64,000 nt of DNA, taken from NCBI GenBank assembly GCA_023431345.1, contig JAEYWK010000205.1, forward strand, positions 62,001 through 126,000, written 5' to 3'. The stretch is from Pseudomonadota bacterium (GTDB lineage: Bacteria; Myxococcota_A; Polyangia; Polyangiales; Polyangiaceae). The notes below the pieces were generated by a model. That model was not told the origin of the DNA and did no database searches. It was given only the letters and a program-made list of their open reading frames with translations. A program made the position numbers and the translations under genes. Positions 18,013 to 27,446 of the stretch are shown one piece after another; the stretch's first letter is position 1; each line of letters begins with the position of its first letter.

Positions 18013-19188
18013 TCACGCCGCCTTCAGCACCACCTTCTCGCAGCCGTCACGGTTGTTGAGGAATAGGTCGTAACCTTCGGCGGCCGCGCTCAGCGGCAGC
18101 GTGTGCGTGATCACGAAGCTCGGATCGATGTCGCCGCGCTCGATGCGCTCCAGCAGCGGGCGCATGTAGCGGTGGACGTGGCACTGACCGCTCTTGATCG
18201 TGAGCGAGCGGTTCACGACCGCCCCCATCGGGAAGTGATCGATGAAGCCGCCGTACACGCCGATCACCGACACGGTGCCGCCGTTGCGGCAGCAGCGAAT
18301 CGCCTGACGCAGCGCGAGCGGCCGGTCGCTCTCCATCATCGTGGCTTGCTTCACGCGGTCCACCGCGTACATGACTCCGTCCGAATGCGCCTCCAAGCCC
18401 ACCGCGTCGATACAAGCGTCGGGTCCGCGGCCACCGGTGAGGCCTTGCAACATCGAGTAAACGTCGGTCTTTTCGTAGTTGATGGTGTCGGTCGCGCCCG
18501 CGCCTTCGTAGGCCCGCTGCAGGCGTGCCTCGTAGCGGTCGATGGCGATGACTCGCTCGGCTCCCAGCATGCGGGCGCTCGCCATCGCGAATAGACCCAC
18601 AGGTCCCGCGCCCCAGACCGCCACCACCGCGCCCGGTTTGATGTCGCACATCTCGGCGCCCATGTAGCCAGTCGGAAAGATGTCGGAGAGGAACAGCACC
18701 TGTTCGTCCGTCAGGTGGGATGGCACCTTCAGCGGCCCCACGTCGGCGAACGGAACGCGCGCGTACTCCGCCTGCCCGCCCGCGTAGCCGCCCAGCAGGT
18801 GCGAGTAGCCGAAGATGCCGCACGGGGAGTGCCCCCATAGCTTTTCGGCCGCCCAGGCGTTGGGATTGGAGTTCTCGCACAGCGAGGTTGCCCCCGCCTT
18901 GCAGGCCCCGCAGTTGCCGCAAGCGATCGGGAAGGGGACCACCACTCGGTCTCCTACCTGCAAGTTCGAAACGCCCTTGCCGACCTCGACGACCTCGCCC
19001 ATGAACTCGTGCCCGAGCACGTCGCCCTTCTCCATGCTCGGCACGAAGCCGTTGTACAAGTGCAGGTCGGAGCCGCAGATCGCGGTGCTGGTGATGCGCA
19101 CGATCGCGTCGCGCGGGCTCAAAATCTTCGGATCCGGCACGTCTTGAACTTCGACCCGCTTCTTACCCATCCAACAGTTGGCTTTCAT
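18013..19188 (-). CDS. Zinc-dependent alcohol dehydrogenase (medium-chain, formaldehyde dehydrogenase-like)
   Basis: A 391-aa MDR-family oxidoreductase. The catalytic zinc Cys is in STAICGSDLHLY and the partner His-Glu is in VLGHEFMGEV. The structural zinc Cys cluster is CGNCGACKAGATSLC, and the nucleotide-binding motif is VWGAGPVGLFA. Length and the long insert (NAWAAEKLWGHSPCGIFGYSH) match the glutathione-independent formaldehyde dehydrogenase-like subgroup. An AAGGAG ribosome-binding site lies just upstream of the ATG at 19188. The start overlaps the stop of the SRPBCC gene (ATGA), showing coupling. The true substrate is unknown. Confidence 0.92.
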   Translation of the reverse strand: MKANCWMGKKRVEVQDVPDPKILSPRDAIVRITSTAICGSDLHLYNGFVPSMEKGDVLGHEFMGEVVEVGKGVSNLQVGDRVVVPFPIACGNCGACKAGATSLCENSNPNAWAAEKLWGHSPCGIFGYSHLLGGYAGGQAEYARVPFADVGPLKVPSHLTDEQVLFLSDIFPTGYMGAEMCDIKPGAVVAVWGAGPVGLFAMASARMLGAERVIAIDRYEARLQRAYEGAGATDTINYEKTDVYSMLQGLTGGRGPDACIDAVGLEAHSDGVMYAVDRVKQATMMESDRPLALRQAIRCCRNGGTVSVIGVYGGFIDHFPMGAVVNRSLTIKSGQCHVHRYMRPLLERIERGDIDPSFVITHTLPLSAAAEGYDLFLNNRDGCEKVVLKAA

Positions 19189-20126
19189 GCCTCGCTCCTT
19201 CCGAGCACGATGGTTTTTTCGTGGTCCGCAGCTGGCCGCGCCGGGTGCATGCCCCGGTGAATGCTGGCGTCGGAGTGCACCACGCTTCCGGTCTCGAGCA
19301 CCTGCTTGAGCCGCCGCAGATCTCCGGCGATCTGCTGACCTGGTTCCTCGCCGAACAGCTTGGCGAGGGCGCCCGCGAAGGCGCCGCCTGGGGGATCGTA
19401 CTTGAGCTCGACGATCAGCTCTGTCCCTCGCCCGGCCGGGCCTGGCTTGAAGCAAACCGCGCCGCGGTTGGGCACGCTGGCTCCTTCGAGGGAGCGCCAG
19501 GCTAGCCGCTGGCCCGGCTCGTCCACCGTGAGCTCCGCGCGCCACTCGATCGTCAGACCCGCGGGGCCCTTGGCTTTCCACAGCGACGTCTCGCCCTCTT
19601 CTTCCACGGCCTCGAGGTGCGCCATGAACTGGGGCAGATTTCCTAGCTTGCGCCAAAATTGATAGACCACTTCTGGCGGGTGATCGATGGTCACGCTGCG
19701 CACGACGTGGATCGGCTGCGTCACCTTTTGGATCGTTCCGTTACGGCTCAGGCGAGCCGCGCTGTAGGCATCGAGCGCGGTCACGCCGGCCACTGCGGCG
19801 GTGGCCAAGCCGAGCTTTGTCCGACTTTCTACGCCGTTGGTCTGCGCGGCGCCCAGCAGCGCGAGATCGACCGCGTCGCCCGCCACGCGCGACCACAACG
19901 GCCCCGCCGACTCGGGTTTGGCGAGCACCGCCAAGCCGCTCACGACCTCACGGAGGCCCAAGACGCGCAGAAAGCTGCGCGTTCGCGACGTGTCCTTGAG
20001 ACCAATGAGCTGGGCCAAGCGGCCCGGTGCGGCGAGCTCTGCCACGCCCAGAGCCAAGCTGAAGTAGCCGAGGAAGCGCGCGCGCTGCTCGCTTTGTTCC
20101 CTGCGTCCGAGCTGGATCGATTGCAT
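19185..20126 (-). CDS. SRPBCC (START/cyclase-like) protein with N-terminal membrane region
   Basis: A 313-aa protein. Residues ~15-140 form a hydrophobic, probably multi-pass region (FLGYFSLALGVAELAAPGRL and following). Residues ~150-290 form an SRPBCC ligand-binding domain (SVTIDHPPEVVYQFWRKLGNLPQF, ELTVDEPGQRLAWRS). The ATG at 20126 (MQSIQLGRREQ) was preferred over 20177. Its TGA overlaps the ATG of the zinc dehydrogenase. SRPBCC/dehydrogenase pairs recur in stress-gene clusters of soil bacteria; a role in binding the dehydrogenase's lipid-like substrate is an inference. Confidence 0.85.
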   Translation of the reverse strand: MQSIQLGRREQSEQRARFLGYFSLALGVAELAAPGRLAQLIGLKDTSRTRSFLRVLGLREVVSGLAVLAKPESAGPLWSRVAGDAVDLALLGAAQTNGVESRTKLGLATAAVAGVTALDAYSAARLSRNGTIQKVTQPIHVVRSVTIDHPPEVVYQFWRKLGNLPQFMAHLEAVEEEGETSLWKAKGPAGLTIEWRAELTVDEPGQRLAWRSLEGASVPNRGAVCFKPGPAGRGTELIVELKYDPPGGAFAGALAKLFGEEPGQQIAGDLRRLKQVLETGSVVHSDASIHRGMHPARPAADHEKTIVLGRSEA

Positions 20127-20246
20127 GGCTGGCTCGCGTGCAACGCCCGTGCCCGAAGAAGCAGGCGCGCTCTTCAAGCGACAGCCGCGCTCAGGCGAGC
20201 CGTGCTGTCGGCGGGTTGCGAGCTGATCGGCGCGCCAGCGGTAGGC

Positions 20247-22751
20247 TCACGCGGGCTCGCGGCGCAGAAATTCCGCGGTGCGACTGTGAGCGCTGCGGCG
20301 GACTTGGTCGAGCGTGCCCTCGGCGACGATCTTGCCGCCTTCGTCGCCGGCGCCGGGCCCCATGTCGATGATCCAGTCGGATTGCTGGATCACGTCGAGG
20401 TCGTGCTCGACCACGATGACGGTGGCGCCCGCGTCCACCAAGCGCTGCAGCTGCAGCATCAACCGCTCGACGTCAGCGGGATGCAGCCCCGTCGTGGGTT
20501 CGTCGAGCACGTAGACGGTGCCCGCGCGCTGGCTGCGCTGAAGCTCGGTCGCGAGCTTGATGCGCTGCGCTTCACCGCCCGACAGCTCCGTCGCGGGTTG
20601 ACCCAGCCGCAGGTAGCCGAGACCCACCTCACGCAGCATGGATAGTGAGCGCTGTAGCCCCGGCTGATCGAGAAAGAACTCGTACGCTGCGTCGACGGTC
20701 ATGCTGAGCACATCGGCGATGCTGCGTTCGCGGTAACGGATCTCGAGCGTCTTGTCGCTGTAGCGCGAGCCGCGGCAGGCGGGGCAGGGTGAGTAGACGC
20801 TGGGTAGGAACAACAGCTCGACCATCACGAAGCCTTCGCCCTGACAGTTTTCGCAGCGGCCCTTGGCGACATTGAACGAGAAGCGACCGGCGTCGTAGCG
20901 GCGCTTCTTGGCGAGCGGCGTGGCCGCGAACAGCTTTCTGACGTCGTCGAACAGCCCGGTGTAGGTGGCTAAATTCGAGCGCGGCGTGCGCCCGATGGGC
21001 CGCTGATCGACTTGTACGAGTCGCTTCAGGTGCTCGTGACCGCTGAGCTTGCCTGTCAGGTCGCTCGCCGGCTGCCGCTCGAGCTCGTCGAGCTCGGCGT
21101 CTCCCAGGGGCTCCTGGCCCAGCGCGCGCCCGAGCAGCGAGACGAGCAGCTGGCTGACGAGGCTCGACTTGCCCGACCCGGAGATGCCAGTGACGCAGGT
21201 GAGCACGTCGAGCGGCACCTGTACCGTCAGGTCTTGCAAGTTGTTACGATTCGCCCCGCTCAAGCGGAGGAAGCGGCTCGGCGCTCGGGGCGTGCGCTCG
21301 GGCCCGCGCCCCTGGCGAAAGACGTATTGCCGGGTCCGGGATGCTGCTACGTGCTCCAAATCCGCGAGCGGGCCGCTGTGCAGGATCTGGCCACCTTCGC
21401 TGCCAGCGCCGGGGCCGACATCGACGATCCAATCCGCGCGCCGAATGACGTCGAGCTCGTGCTCGACGACGAAGAGCGTATTGCCTGCGGCCTTGAGCCG
21501 GTCGAGCGCTCGCAGCAGCGCCTCGGTGTCGGCCGGGTGCAGGCCCGCCGAAGGCTCGTCGAGCACGTAAACCACCCCGAAGAGGCTCGAGCACACCTGC
21601 GTCGCCAACCGCAAGCGCTGAAGCTCGCCCGGCGACAGCGTCGGTGTGCTGCGGTCAAGGTCGAGGTAGCCCAGGCCAAGGTCGAGCAGGACCGTCAGGC
21701 GACGCTGCAGGTCCTCCGCGATGCGTCGCACCACGATCGCCTTTTCGGGGTGGTCGGCGCTGCCTTCGATGGTGCCCTCGCCTTCCGCGAAGGGCACGAT
21801 CAAGCGCCGCAAGTGCTTCAAGGGCAGGCGCGCAAGCTCGGTGATGGTGAGGCCGGCGAAGGTCACGGCCAGCGCTTCCGGGCGGAGGCGCAGGCCGCGG
21901 CAATCCGGACAATCCGTCGCTACGAGAAACGCGGACACGCGACGCTTCATCAGCGCGCTCTCGGAGGTCGCGAAGGTAGAGAGCACGTAGCGGCGAGCGC
22001 TGGTGAACGTCCCCTGGTAGCTGGGCTCTTCCTTGCGCTTCAGCGCACGCTTGACCTCGCTCAGCGTGAAGCCGGCGTACACCGGGACCGTCGGCTGCTC
22101 CTCCGTGTACAGGATCCAGTCGCGGGTCTTCTGGGGTAGCTCGCGCCAGGGGCGGTCGACGTCGTGACCGAGCGTGGTCAAGATATCGCGCAGGTTCTGG
22201 CCTTGCCAGGCGCTGGGCCACGCCGCGACCGCGCGCTCACGGATCGAGAGCGAATCGTCCGGCACCATCAGCTTCTCGCTGACCTCGTAGGTGCGGCCCA
22301 GGCCGCTGCAGCGCGGGCAGGCGCCCTCGGCCGTGTTCGGCGAGAACGACTCGGCGTAGAGGAGCGGCTGGCCCGGCGGGTAGTCGCCGGCTCGCGAATA
22401 GAGCATGCGCAGCAGGTTCGACAGCGTCGTCACGCTGCCGACGGAAGACCGCGTCGTCACGCCGCCGCGCTGCTGAGCGAGGGCGACGGCGGGCGGCAGG
22501 CCGCTGATGTCGTCGACGTCGGGCACGCTCATTTGGTGGAACAAGCGCCGCGCGTAAGGCGAAACCGACTCCAGGTAGCGGCGCTGAGCTTCGGCGTACA
22601 AGGTGCCGAACGCGAGCGAGGACTTGCCCGAGCCCGAGACGCCCGTGAACACCACCAGCGCCTGGCGCGGGATGTCGACGTCGACGTTCTTCAGGTTGTG
22701 CTCCCGCGCGCCGCGCACGCACACGAATCGCTCGCGAGGCAGGGTCGTCAA
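20247..22751 (-). CDS. UvrA-like ABC ATPase (excinuclease A paralogue)
   Basis: An 834-aa duplicated ABC ATPase of the UvrA family, shorter than canonical UvrA (~940 aa). Walker A motifs are GVSGSGKSSLA near residue 35 and GISGSGKSSLV in the second half, each followed by a signature (LSPGELQRLRLA and LSGGEAQRIKLA) and LDEP Walker B. Zinc-finger Cys pairs are visible (CPRCSG, CPDCRG, CENCQG, CPACRG). The start is TTG at 22751, inside a TTGA overlap with the AsmA-like gene; the upstream frame is non-coding. Short UvrA paralogues are tied to DNA damage tolerance or drug resistance, but the role here is unproven. The main uvrA is presumably elsewhere. Confidence 0.9.
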   Translation of the reverse strand: MTTLPRERFVCVRGAREHNLKNVDVDIPRQALVVFTGVSGSGKSSLAFGTLYAEAQRRYLESVSPYARRLFHQMSVPDVDDISGLPPAVALAQQRGGVTTRSSVGSVTTLSNLLRMLYSRAGDYPPGQPLLYAESFSPNTAEGACPRCSGLGRTYEVSEKLMVPDDSLSIRERAVAAWPSAWQGQNLRDILTTLGHDVDRPWRELPQKTRDWILYTEEQPTVPVYAGFTLSEVKRALKRKEEPSYQGTFTSARRYVLSTFATSESALMKRRVSAFLVATDCPDCRGLRLRPEALAVTFAGLTITELARLPLKHLRRLIVPFAEGEGTIEGSADHPEKAIVVRRIAEDLQRRLTVLLDLGLGYLDLDRSTPTLSPGELQRLRLATQVCSSLFGVVYVLDEPSAGLHPADTEALLRALDRLKAAGNTLFVVEHELDVIRRADWIVDVGPGAGSEGGQILHSGPLADLEHVAASRTRQYVFRQGRGPERTPRAPSRFLRLSGANRNNLQDLTVQVPLDVLTCVTGISGSGKSSLVSQLLVSLLGRALGQEPLGDAELDELERQPASDLTGKLSGHEHLKRLVQVDQRPIGRTPRSNLATYTGLFDDVRKLFAATPLAKKRRYDAGRFSFNVAKGRCENCQGEGFVMVELLFLPSVYSPCPACRGSRYSDKTLEIRYRERSIADVLSMTVDAAYEFFLDQPGLQRSLSMLREVGLGYLRLGQPATELSGGEAQRIKLATELQRSQRAGTVYVLDEPTTGLHPADVERLMLQLQRLVDAGATVIVVEHDLDVIQQSDWIIDMGPGAGDEGGKIVAEGTLDQVRRSAHSRTAEFLRREPA

Positions 22752-24673
22752 GGTTTGGCCGCGCTCATCTGAATCAGCGGTTTGGGGAACCGCGCCAGCT
22801 TTTCGTTGAGCCAGTCGGTCTTTGCCAGCGGCCGCAGCTCGAGGCCATCGCCGAGATCGGCGACGCCGAGCGAAACCGTTTGGCCGCCCACCACGAGGGC
22901 CATCAGCGTCTTCTTGGGCGTGGAATAGATGCGCCCCGAGGCGTCCCAAATATCGCTCTCGGATTCGAGCGTCAGGTCGGTCACGTCGCCGGTCATGCGA
23001 AACGTCGTCTTGGCTCGAAAGTCGTCGAGGCGGGTCAGCACGGGGATGATGTCGCTGATCTTGTCCTTCTCGGCCAGGGCTTCGAGCGCGGGCTGCAGGT
23101 TTTGAGTGCGCACGCTCAGGCTGCCCTCGGCGCTCGGGGGCTCGGTGCTTCGGTAGGTGAGTCGCTTCGCTACGACGTTCATCCACCAGCCATCGACCGC
23201 TTCGTCGCCTGCGCGCATGCTGCCGTTCCTGACGCGCATTTGCAGATCCTCGAGGGTCGCGATCTTCTGCTTCGGGTTGACGCGAACTTGGCTCTCGAGC
23301 CACGTGTTCCCCGACATCGATACTCCTGCCGCCACCGTCTTCGAGCGTAAAATTTCGGCCTTGAGAGGGCCTCTCGCCCAATAATCCTTGTCCATGTCGA
23401 GCGACAGCGACGCCTTGGCTTCGCCCGCCTTCACGCTGACTTTGGCGTCATCTGGCAGGACGGCGTCGAAGTCGTCCAAGTCGGTCGAGATGATTTGCGG
23501 CATGCGTAGCTTGGCTCGCTTCAGGTCCGTGGCGCCGCCTAGTCGGATCGTGTCGAGCGCGGCCTCGACGTGATTGCCGTGACTTTGAATGGTCAGCTCG
23601 CGATCGCGCTTGGCCAGCGAAAGGTAGAGTGACTTGAAGGTCGATTGCCCCAGCGGGAAGCCGCCCGGCTCACCGGCGGCGTCGAAGGTGAGCTTCCAAT
23701 CCGTCGCGATGCCGAAGCCAGGGCCCTTGATGCCCAGCGCGTCGGTGCTGAAGTCGAGCCGACTCTTGCTACCGAGGAAGCCCTTCTCCATGAACAAGTC
23801 GATGGCGAACGGCCCCGCGCCCTTGCTGATGTCGATGTTCGGCGGCAGGTAAGCTCCCACGTGCTGTAGCGTCTCGATGTCGGCTCGCAGGTTGAGGTGC
23901 GCGCTCACTAGCTCGAGGAAGCTCTTGTCCGCGTGCGCCTCGGGATTGACCTCCGGGATGTCGCAGTTGATCTGGCCGCGAAGCTGCCGCGCGATCGTCT
24001 GCTTTTCTCCGAAGCGGAGCTCGCCGGGCCCCAAATCCTGCACGGCCGTGCGTACTTCCATCAGCTGGGGGCCGACCGTGAAGCCGCCTTTGAGCTTGCC
24101 ATCGCCCAGGTAGCGGTACTCGAAGAACCACAGCTCCTTCACGCTGATGTCGATGCCATCGACCTCCACCGTCCAAGAGCCTTCGCGCTCTTCGGTCTGC
24201 TCGGCCGCCTTCTCGTGCACCACGTTCTTGCCCGGAAGTCCCTCGAGCTTCGGGTAGGCGGCGAGGCGCTCTTCGATGCCGCGAGTATCTTCTACTTGGA
24301 CCCGCATCTGGTAGATCACATCGTGCGCGGCCAAGCGCTTGACGTGGATGCGCTTCTTGACCAGCTCGAGCACGCTGATGCTGGCGAATAGGTCATGCCC
24401 GTCGAGGATGAACTGCGTCTCGCCGTTCACCAGCACGCGCACGCGCTTCATGTGGATTCGACCGGGCCAAATGGTGTAAGATGGATTCGAGATCTCGAGC
24501 CGCAAGTCTTCGGACTTGGCGACCCACTCGACGAAGCCAGTCCACAGCGCCAGCGTACCGAGCACCGGGTAGGCCAAGAGCGTCACGATCGTAGCAATGA
24601 TGATGCGGCGTCGGCGCTTTGCCGGCGCGAGCCATTCCTTCAGGCGTGCGAGCCTCGGCGGGCGAGAAGACAT
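22748..24673 (-). CDS. AsmA-like / DUF748-type membrane-anchored protein
   Basis: A 641-aa protein with basic residues then one transmembrane helix (residues ~22-46, IIIATIVTLLAYPVLGTLALW). A long beta-rich region follows, predicted periplasmic, with repeated short strands such as IDISVKELWFFEYRYLG and VRVRNGSMRAGDEAVDGWW. Architecture resembles AsmA/DUF748 proteins linked to envelope lipid transport or outer-membrane assembly; family assignment is by overall pattern, not a clear signature. It lies between a small lipoprotein gene (37 bp upstream) and the UvrA-like gene, with which it overlaps by 4 bp. Confidence 0.7.
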   Translation of the reverse strand: MSSRPPRLARLKEWLAPAKRRRRIIIATIVTLLAYPVLGTLALWTGFVEWVAKSEDLRLEISNPSYTIWPGRIHMKRVRVLVNGETQFILDGHDLFASISVLELVKKRIHVKRLAAHDVIYQMRVQVEDTRGIEERLAAYPKLEGLPGKNVVHEKAAEQTEEREGSWTVEVDGIDISVKELWFFEYRYLGDGKLKGGFTVGPQLMEVRTAVQDLGPGELRFGEKQTIARQLRGQINCDIPEVNPEAHADKSFLELVSAHLNLRADIETLQHVGAYLPPNIDISKGAGPFAIDLFMEKGFLGSKSRLDFSTDALGIKGPGFGIATDWKLTFDAAGEPGGFPLGQSTFKSLYLSLAKRDRELTIQSHGNHVEAALDTIRLGGATDLKRAKLRMPQIISTDLDDFDAVLPDDAKVSVKAGEAKASLSLDMDKDYWARGPLKAEILRSKTVAAGVSMSGNTWLESQVRVNPKQKIATLEDLQMRVRNGSMRAGDEAVDGWWMNVVAKRLTYRSTEPPSAEGSLSVRTQNLQPALEALAEKDKISDIIPVLTRLDDFRAKTTFRMTGDVTDLTLESESDIWDASGRIYSTPKKTLMALVVGGQTVSLGVADLGDGLELRPLAKTDWLNEKLARFPKPLIQMSAAKP

Positions 24674-24710
24674 TCGCTCGGGCCTGTCTCAAGAACCGTG
24701 CCGAGCCTGA

Positions 24711-24902
24711 TCAGGGCGCGGGTTGCTCTCCCTCAACCTCGGGCTTGCCGGCGTCGCCCGCTTTTTCGGCCGGTGCGCGCGATAGGTCTGCGGGCGGAGC
24801 GGCGGGGGGGAGCGTCTGCGGGGTATCCACGGGCGGGGTCGACGCGGGACCGCAGGCGCTCAAGAGGATGGCGAGCCCGAGCGCGCAGCTTGGCAGACGC
24901 AT
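24711..24902 (-). CDS. Small Pro-rich lipoprotein
   Basis: A 63-aa protein with a type II signal: basic start, hydrophobic SCALGLAILLS, then lipobox LLSAC with the lipidated Cys at about residue 17. The mature part is Pro/Ala/Glu-rich and disordered. The ATG at 24902 fits the signal peptide exactly; the long frame upstream is noise. It is the first gene of the minus-strand operon with the AsmA-like and UvrA-like genes, divergent from the DUF4142 lipoprotein gene. Function unknown. Confidence 0.6.
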   Translation of the reverse strand: MRLPSCALGLAILLSACGPASTPPVDTPQTLPPAAPPADLSRAPAEKAGDAGKPEVEGEQPAP

Positions 24903-25007
24903 GCGGTGATCGAGTGCAGGCGGCGTGCCCGGCATGAAAGCAAGCGTGAGTGCACCCCTATCAGGGACACCCTGCGCGCGCGGCACGTTTTCTGCTTCGC
25001 GGCGCTC

Positions 25008-25688
25008 ATGAATTTCGCTCGCGTCGCCTGCTTTGCCACGATCTCGCTCTCCCTCGTGACCGCCGCCTGCGGCTCTGACCAAAGGTCGGCAGCGACTGCC
25101 GAAGACGTGCGAGAGGGTGAGGCCCTGCCCGCCGCGCCGCCCGTGCCAGCCGAGCCCGCGTCGACGAGCTCGCCCACCGCCCCGAGCGCTCCCGACTCGG
25201 TCGTCGAGAATAGCCCGCCGCCCGAGCCGCCGCCCGCCAAGGAACTGCTGACGGAGGCGCAGATCGCCAAAGTGAGCGAGCTTGTGAACACGGCCGAGGT
25301 CGAGCAAGGCAAGATCGCTCAAACCAAGGGCAAGTCGGCGAACGTGAAAAAATTTGCGGCGATGATGGTGAAGCATCACGGCGATGCGCTGAAGGAGCAG
25401 GCGAGACTGGTCAAGAAGCTCAGCCTCGTTCCGGCTGAGAGCGCCACGGCCGCCCAGCTGAAAGCAGACGCCGACAAAACCATGGAAAAGCTCAAGAACG
25501 CGGGCGCCACCGAGTTCGATGCCGCGTACGCTGCGAGTCAGGTAGAAGGGCATCAGAAGGCGCTCGACTTGCTGGATACTCAATTGCTGCCTGCTGCCCA
25601 GACCCCCGAAGTCGTCGATGCCTTGCGCCAGGCGCGGGGCATGGTCGAGCAGCACCTCGCCGAGGCTCGCGCGCTTGCGCCCAAGTAA
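25008..25688 (+). CDS. DUF4142 lipoprotein
   Basis: A 226-aa protein with a lipoprotein signal (ISLSLVTAAC, Cys at about 21), a Pro/Ser-rich linker (~30-80) and a C-terminal all-helical DUF4142 domain: LTEAQIAKVSELVNTAEVEQG, then VKKFAAMMVKHHGDAL and AASQVEGHQKALDLLDTQLL. DUF4142 domains are ferritin-like periplasmic helical bundles of unknown function, often encoded in stress gene sets. The ATG at 25008 gives the complete signal peptide. polX follows after 21 bp. Confidence 0.88.
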   Translation: MNFARVACFATISLSLVTAACGSDQRSAATAEDVREGEALPAAPPVPAEPASTSSPTAPSAPDSVVENSPPPEPPPAKELLTEAQIAKVSELVNTAEVEQGKIAQTKGKSANVKKFAAMMVKHHGDALKEQARLVKKLSLVPAESATAAQLKADADKTMEKLKNAGATEFDAAYAASQVEGHQKALDLLDTQLLPAAQTPEVVDALRQARGMVEQHLAEARALAPK

Positions 25689-25709
25689 CGCGGATTTCGC
25701 TGCCCGGCC

Positions 25710-27407
25710 ATGCAAGACCACGGCGAGGTAGCGCAGCGTCTCGAGGAAGTCGCGGGGCTCTTACGCTTCGCAGGCGCGCCTTGGTTCAAGGTTCAAGCCT
25801 ACGAGCACGCCGCGCAGGTCGTGCTCACGGTGGCCGACGAGCTGGGCTCAATCATCGAGCAAGCGCGGCTCCGGGAGCTCGAGGGCATCGGCGCCGGCCT
25901 AGCCCAGCAGATCGACGAGCTGTGGAACACGGGCAGCTCTCAGCTGCTCGAGCGCCTGCGGGGCGAGAGCCCAGCCGGCGCCGCGGAGCTGATGCAAGTC
26001 GCCGGCATGAGCCCGAAGCGGATTGTCGCGCTCGGCGCCGCCCTCGGCATCGGCTCCGTCGGCGAGCTGCGGCAAGCCTGCCTCGAGCAGCGCGTGCGCG
26101 GCGTCAAAGGCTTCGGCGACAAGACCGAGCAGCGACTGCTCGAAGGCTGTGAGCGCTGGGCCGAGGCGCGACAGCGAGACGACACGTCGGAGCCGCTGCT
26201 CCTGGCTCAGGCGCGCGAGCTTCAGCGCGCGTTCACCGCGAAGCTCGCGCTGCATTTCGAGCGCTTGGCCTTCGTCGGCGCGCTCAGGCGCGGCGCGGAG
26301 ACGCTGACCGAGCTAGAGCTGCTGGTCAGCGGCACACCCGAGCACGCCTTCGAGCAGCTCCGCCGCCTGCGCCAGGTCTTGCGGGTCGACGAGGCGCGAG
26401 CCGTCGCGTGGCTGAGCCGCGCGCTGCCGCTCCGCGTCCACACGTGCGAGGTCGCAGGCTTCGGCGCCGCGCTGCTGCGTACGACGGCCGATGCTGCTCA
26501 CCTGCAGCTGCTGCGGGCCCGCGCCTCTGAGCGCGGTCTCTCGCTCGACGCCCTGGCAGGGGCTGAGGAGAGCGAGGTCTACGCGGCCCTCGGGCTGCCC
26601 TTCGTGCCGCCTGAGCTGCAGAGCGGGGTCCGCGGCGTCGAGCTCGCCGCGCAGGGGCGCCTTCAGGGCTTGCTCGAGGTCGGCCACGTTCGCGGCCTCG
26701 TGCACTGCCACACCACCTACTCCGACGGTCGTCACAGCGTCCTTGCGATGGCTCAGGCGGCCCATGAGCTCGGAATGCAGTACATCACCATCACCGATCA
26801 CTCGCCCAGCGCGCACTACGCGCGCGGCGTCGGCGTCGACCGCTTGAAGCAGCAGTGGGACGAGATCGCGGAGGCGGAGGAGCAGGTTCCGATCCGGATT
26901 TTGCGCGGCACCGAGTCCGACATTCTTCGCGACGGGAGCCTGGACTATCCGGATGAAATTCTGGAGCAATTCGACGTGGTGATCGCGAGCATCCACGCGC
27001 GGCATCGCATGACCAGTCGCGAGATGACCGAGCGCTTGAAGCGAGCGCTCTCGCTTCCGCTGTTCAAGATTTGGGGTCATGGGCTCGGCCGCATCTTGAA
27101 TCACCGCGCGCCGATCGACTGTGACGTGCCGAGCGTGCTCGAAGCGCTCGCGCGCGGCGGCGGCGCGATTGAGCTCAACGCCGATCCCCATCGCCTGGAT
27201 CTGCCCTCCGAGTGGATTCCAGCGGCGCGCGAGCTGGGAATTCCCTTCGTGATCTCGGTCGACGCGCACTCCACGGCGGGGTTCGGAGTGCTGGAGTATG
27301 GCGTCACCCAAGCGCGTCGCGGCGGCCTAACGGTGGCCGAGGTACTGAACACGCACCCGCCGGAGGTGTTCACTGGCCTGGTGCGCCCCCGCGCGAAGGC
27401 GCTTTAG
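25710..27407 (+). CDS. polX: PolX-family protein: degenerate polymerase core plus PHP phosphoesterase domain
   Basis: 565 aa, full PolX length. Helix-hairpin-helix DNA-binding segments are present (IGAGLAQQI, VKGFGDKTEQ). The family X nucleotidyltransferase motif, normally GSxRR...GDID, reads GALRRGAETLTELE: both metal-binding Asp are replaced by Glu201 and Glu203, and the third Asp (in VDLRVV of relatives) aligns with Pro240. The polymerase domain is thus predicted inactive. The C-terminal PHP domain keeps its metal ligands: His332/His334 (HCHTTYSDG), Asp363-His364, GTESD, the His of ASIHARH, GHG and DAHS. So 3'-5' exonuclease or AP-endonuclease activity may remain. It is downstream of DUF4142 by 21 bp. 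Confidence 0.9.
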   Translation: MQDHGEVAQRLEEVAGLLRFAGAPWFKVQAYEHAAQVVLTVADELGSIIEQARLRELEGIGAGLAQQIDELWNTGSSQLLERLRGESPAGAAELMQVAGMSPKRIVALGAALGIGSVGELRQACLEQRVRGVKGFGDKTEQRLLEGCERWAEARQRDDTSEPLLLAQARELQRAFTAKLALHFERLAFVGALRRGAETLTELELLVSGTPEHAFEQLRRLRQVLRVDEARAVAWLSRALPLRVHTCEVAGFGAALLRTTADAAHLQLLRARASERGLSLDALAGAEESEVYAALGLPFVPPELQSGVRGVELAAQGRLQGLLEVGHVRGLVHCHTTYSDGRHSVLAMAQAAHELGMQYITITDHSPSAHYARGVGVDRLKQQWDEIAEAEEQVPIRILRGTESDILRDGSLDYPDEILEQFDVVIASIHARHRMTSREMTERLKRALSLPLFKIWGHGLGRILNHRAPIDCDVPSVLEALARGGGAIELNADPHRLDLPSEWIPAARELGIPFVISVDAHSTAGFGVLEYGVTQARRGGLTVAEVLNTHPPEVFTGLVRPRAKAL

Positions 27408-27446
27408 CCGCAGCGCTGCTGCCACAGCGGGGCAGAAGCCATCGCG

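Noticed and set aside
19659..20645. Plus-strand frame opposite SRPBCC and UvrA-like genes
   Set aside because: No motifs; covered by genes with clear families.
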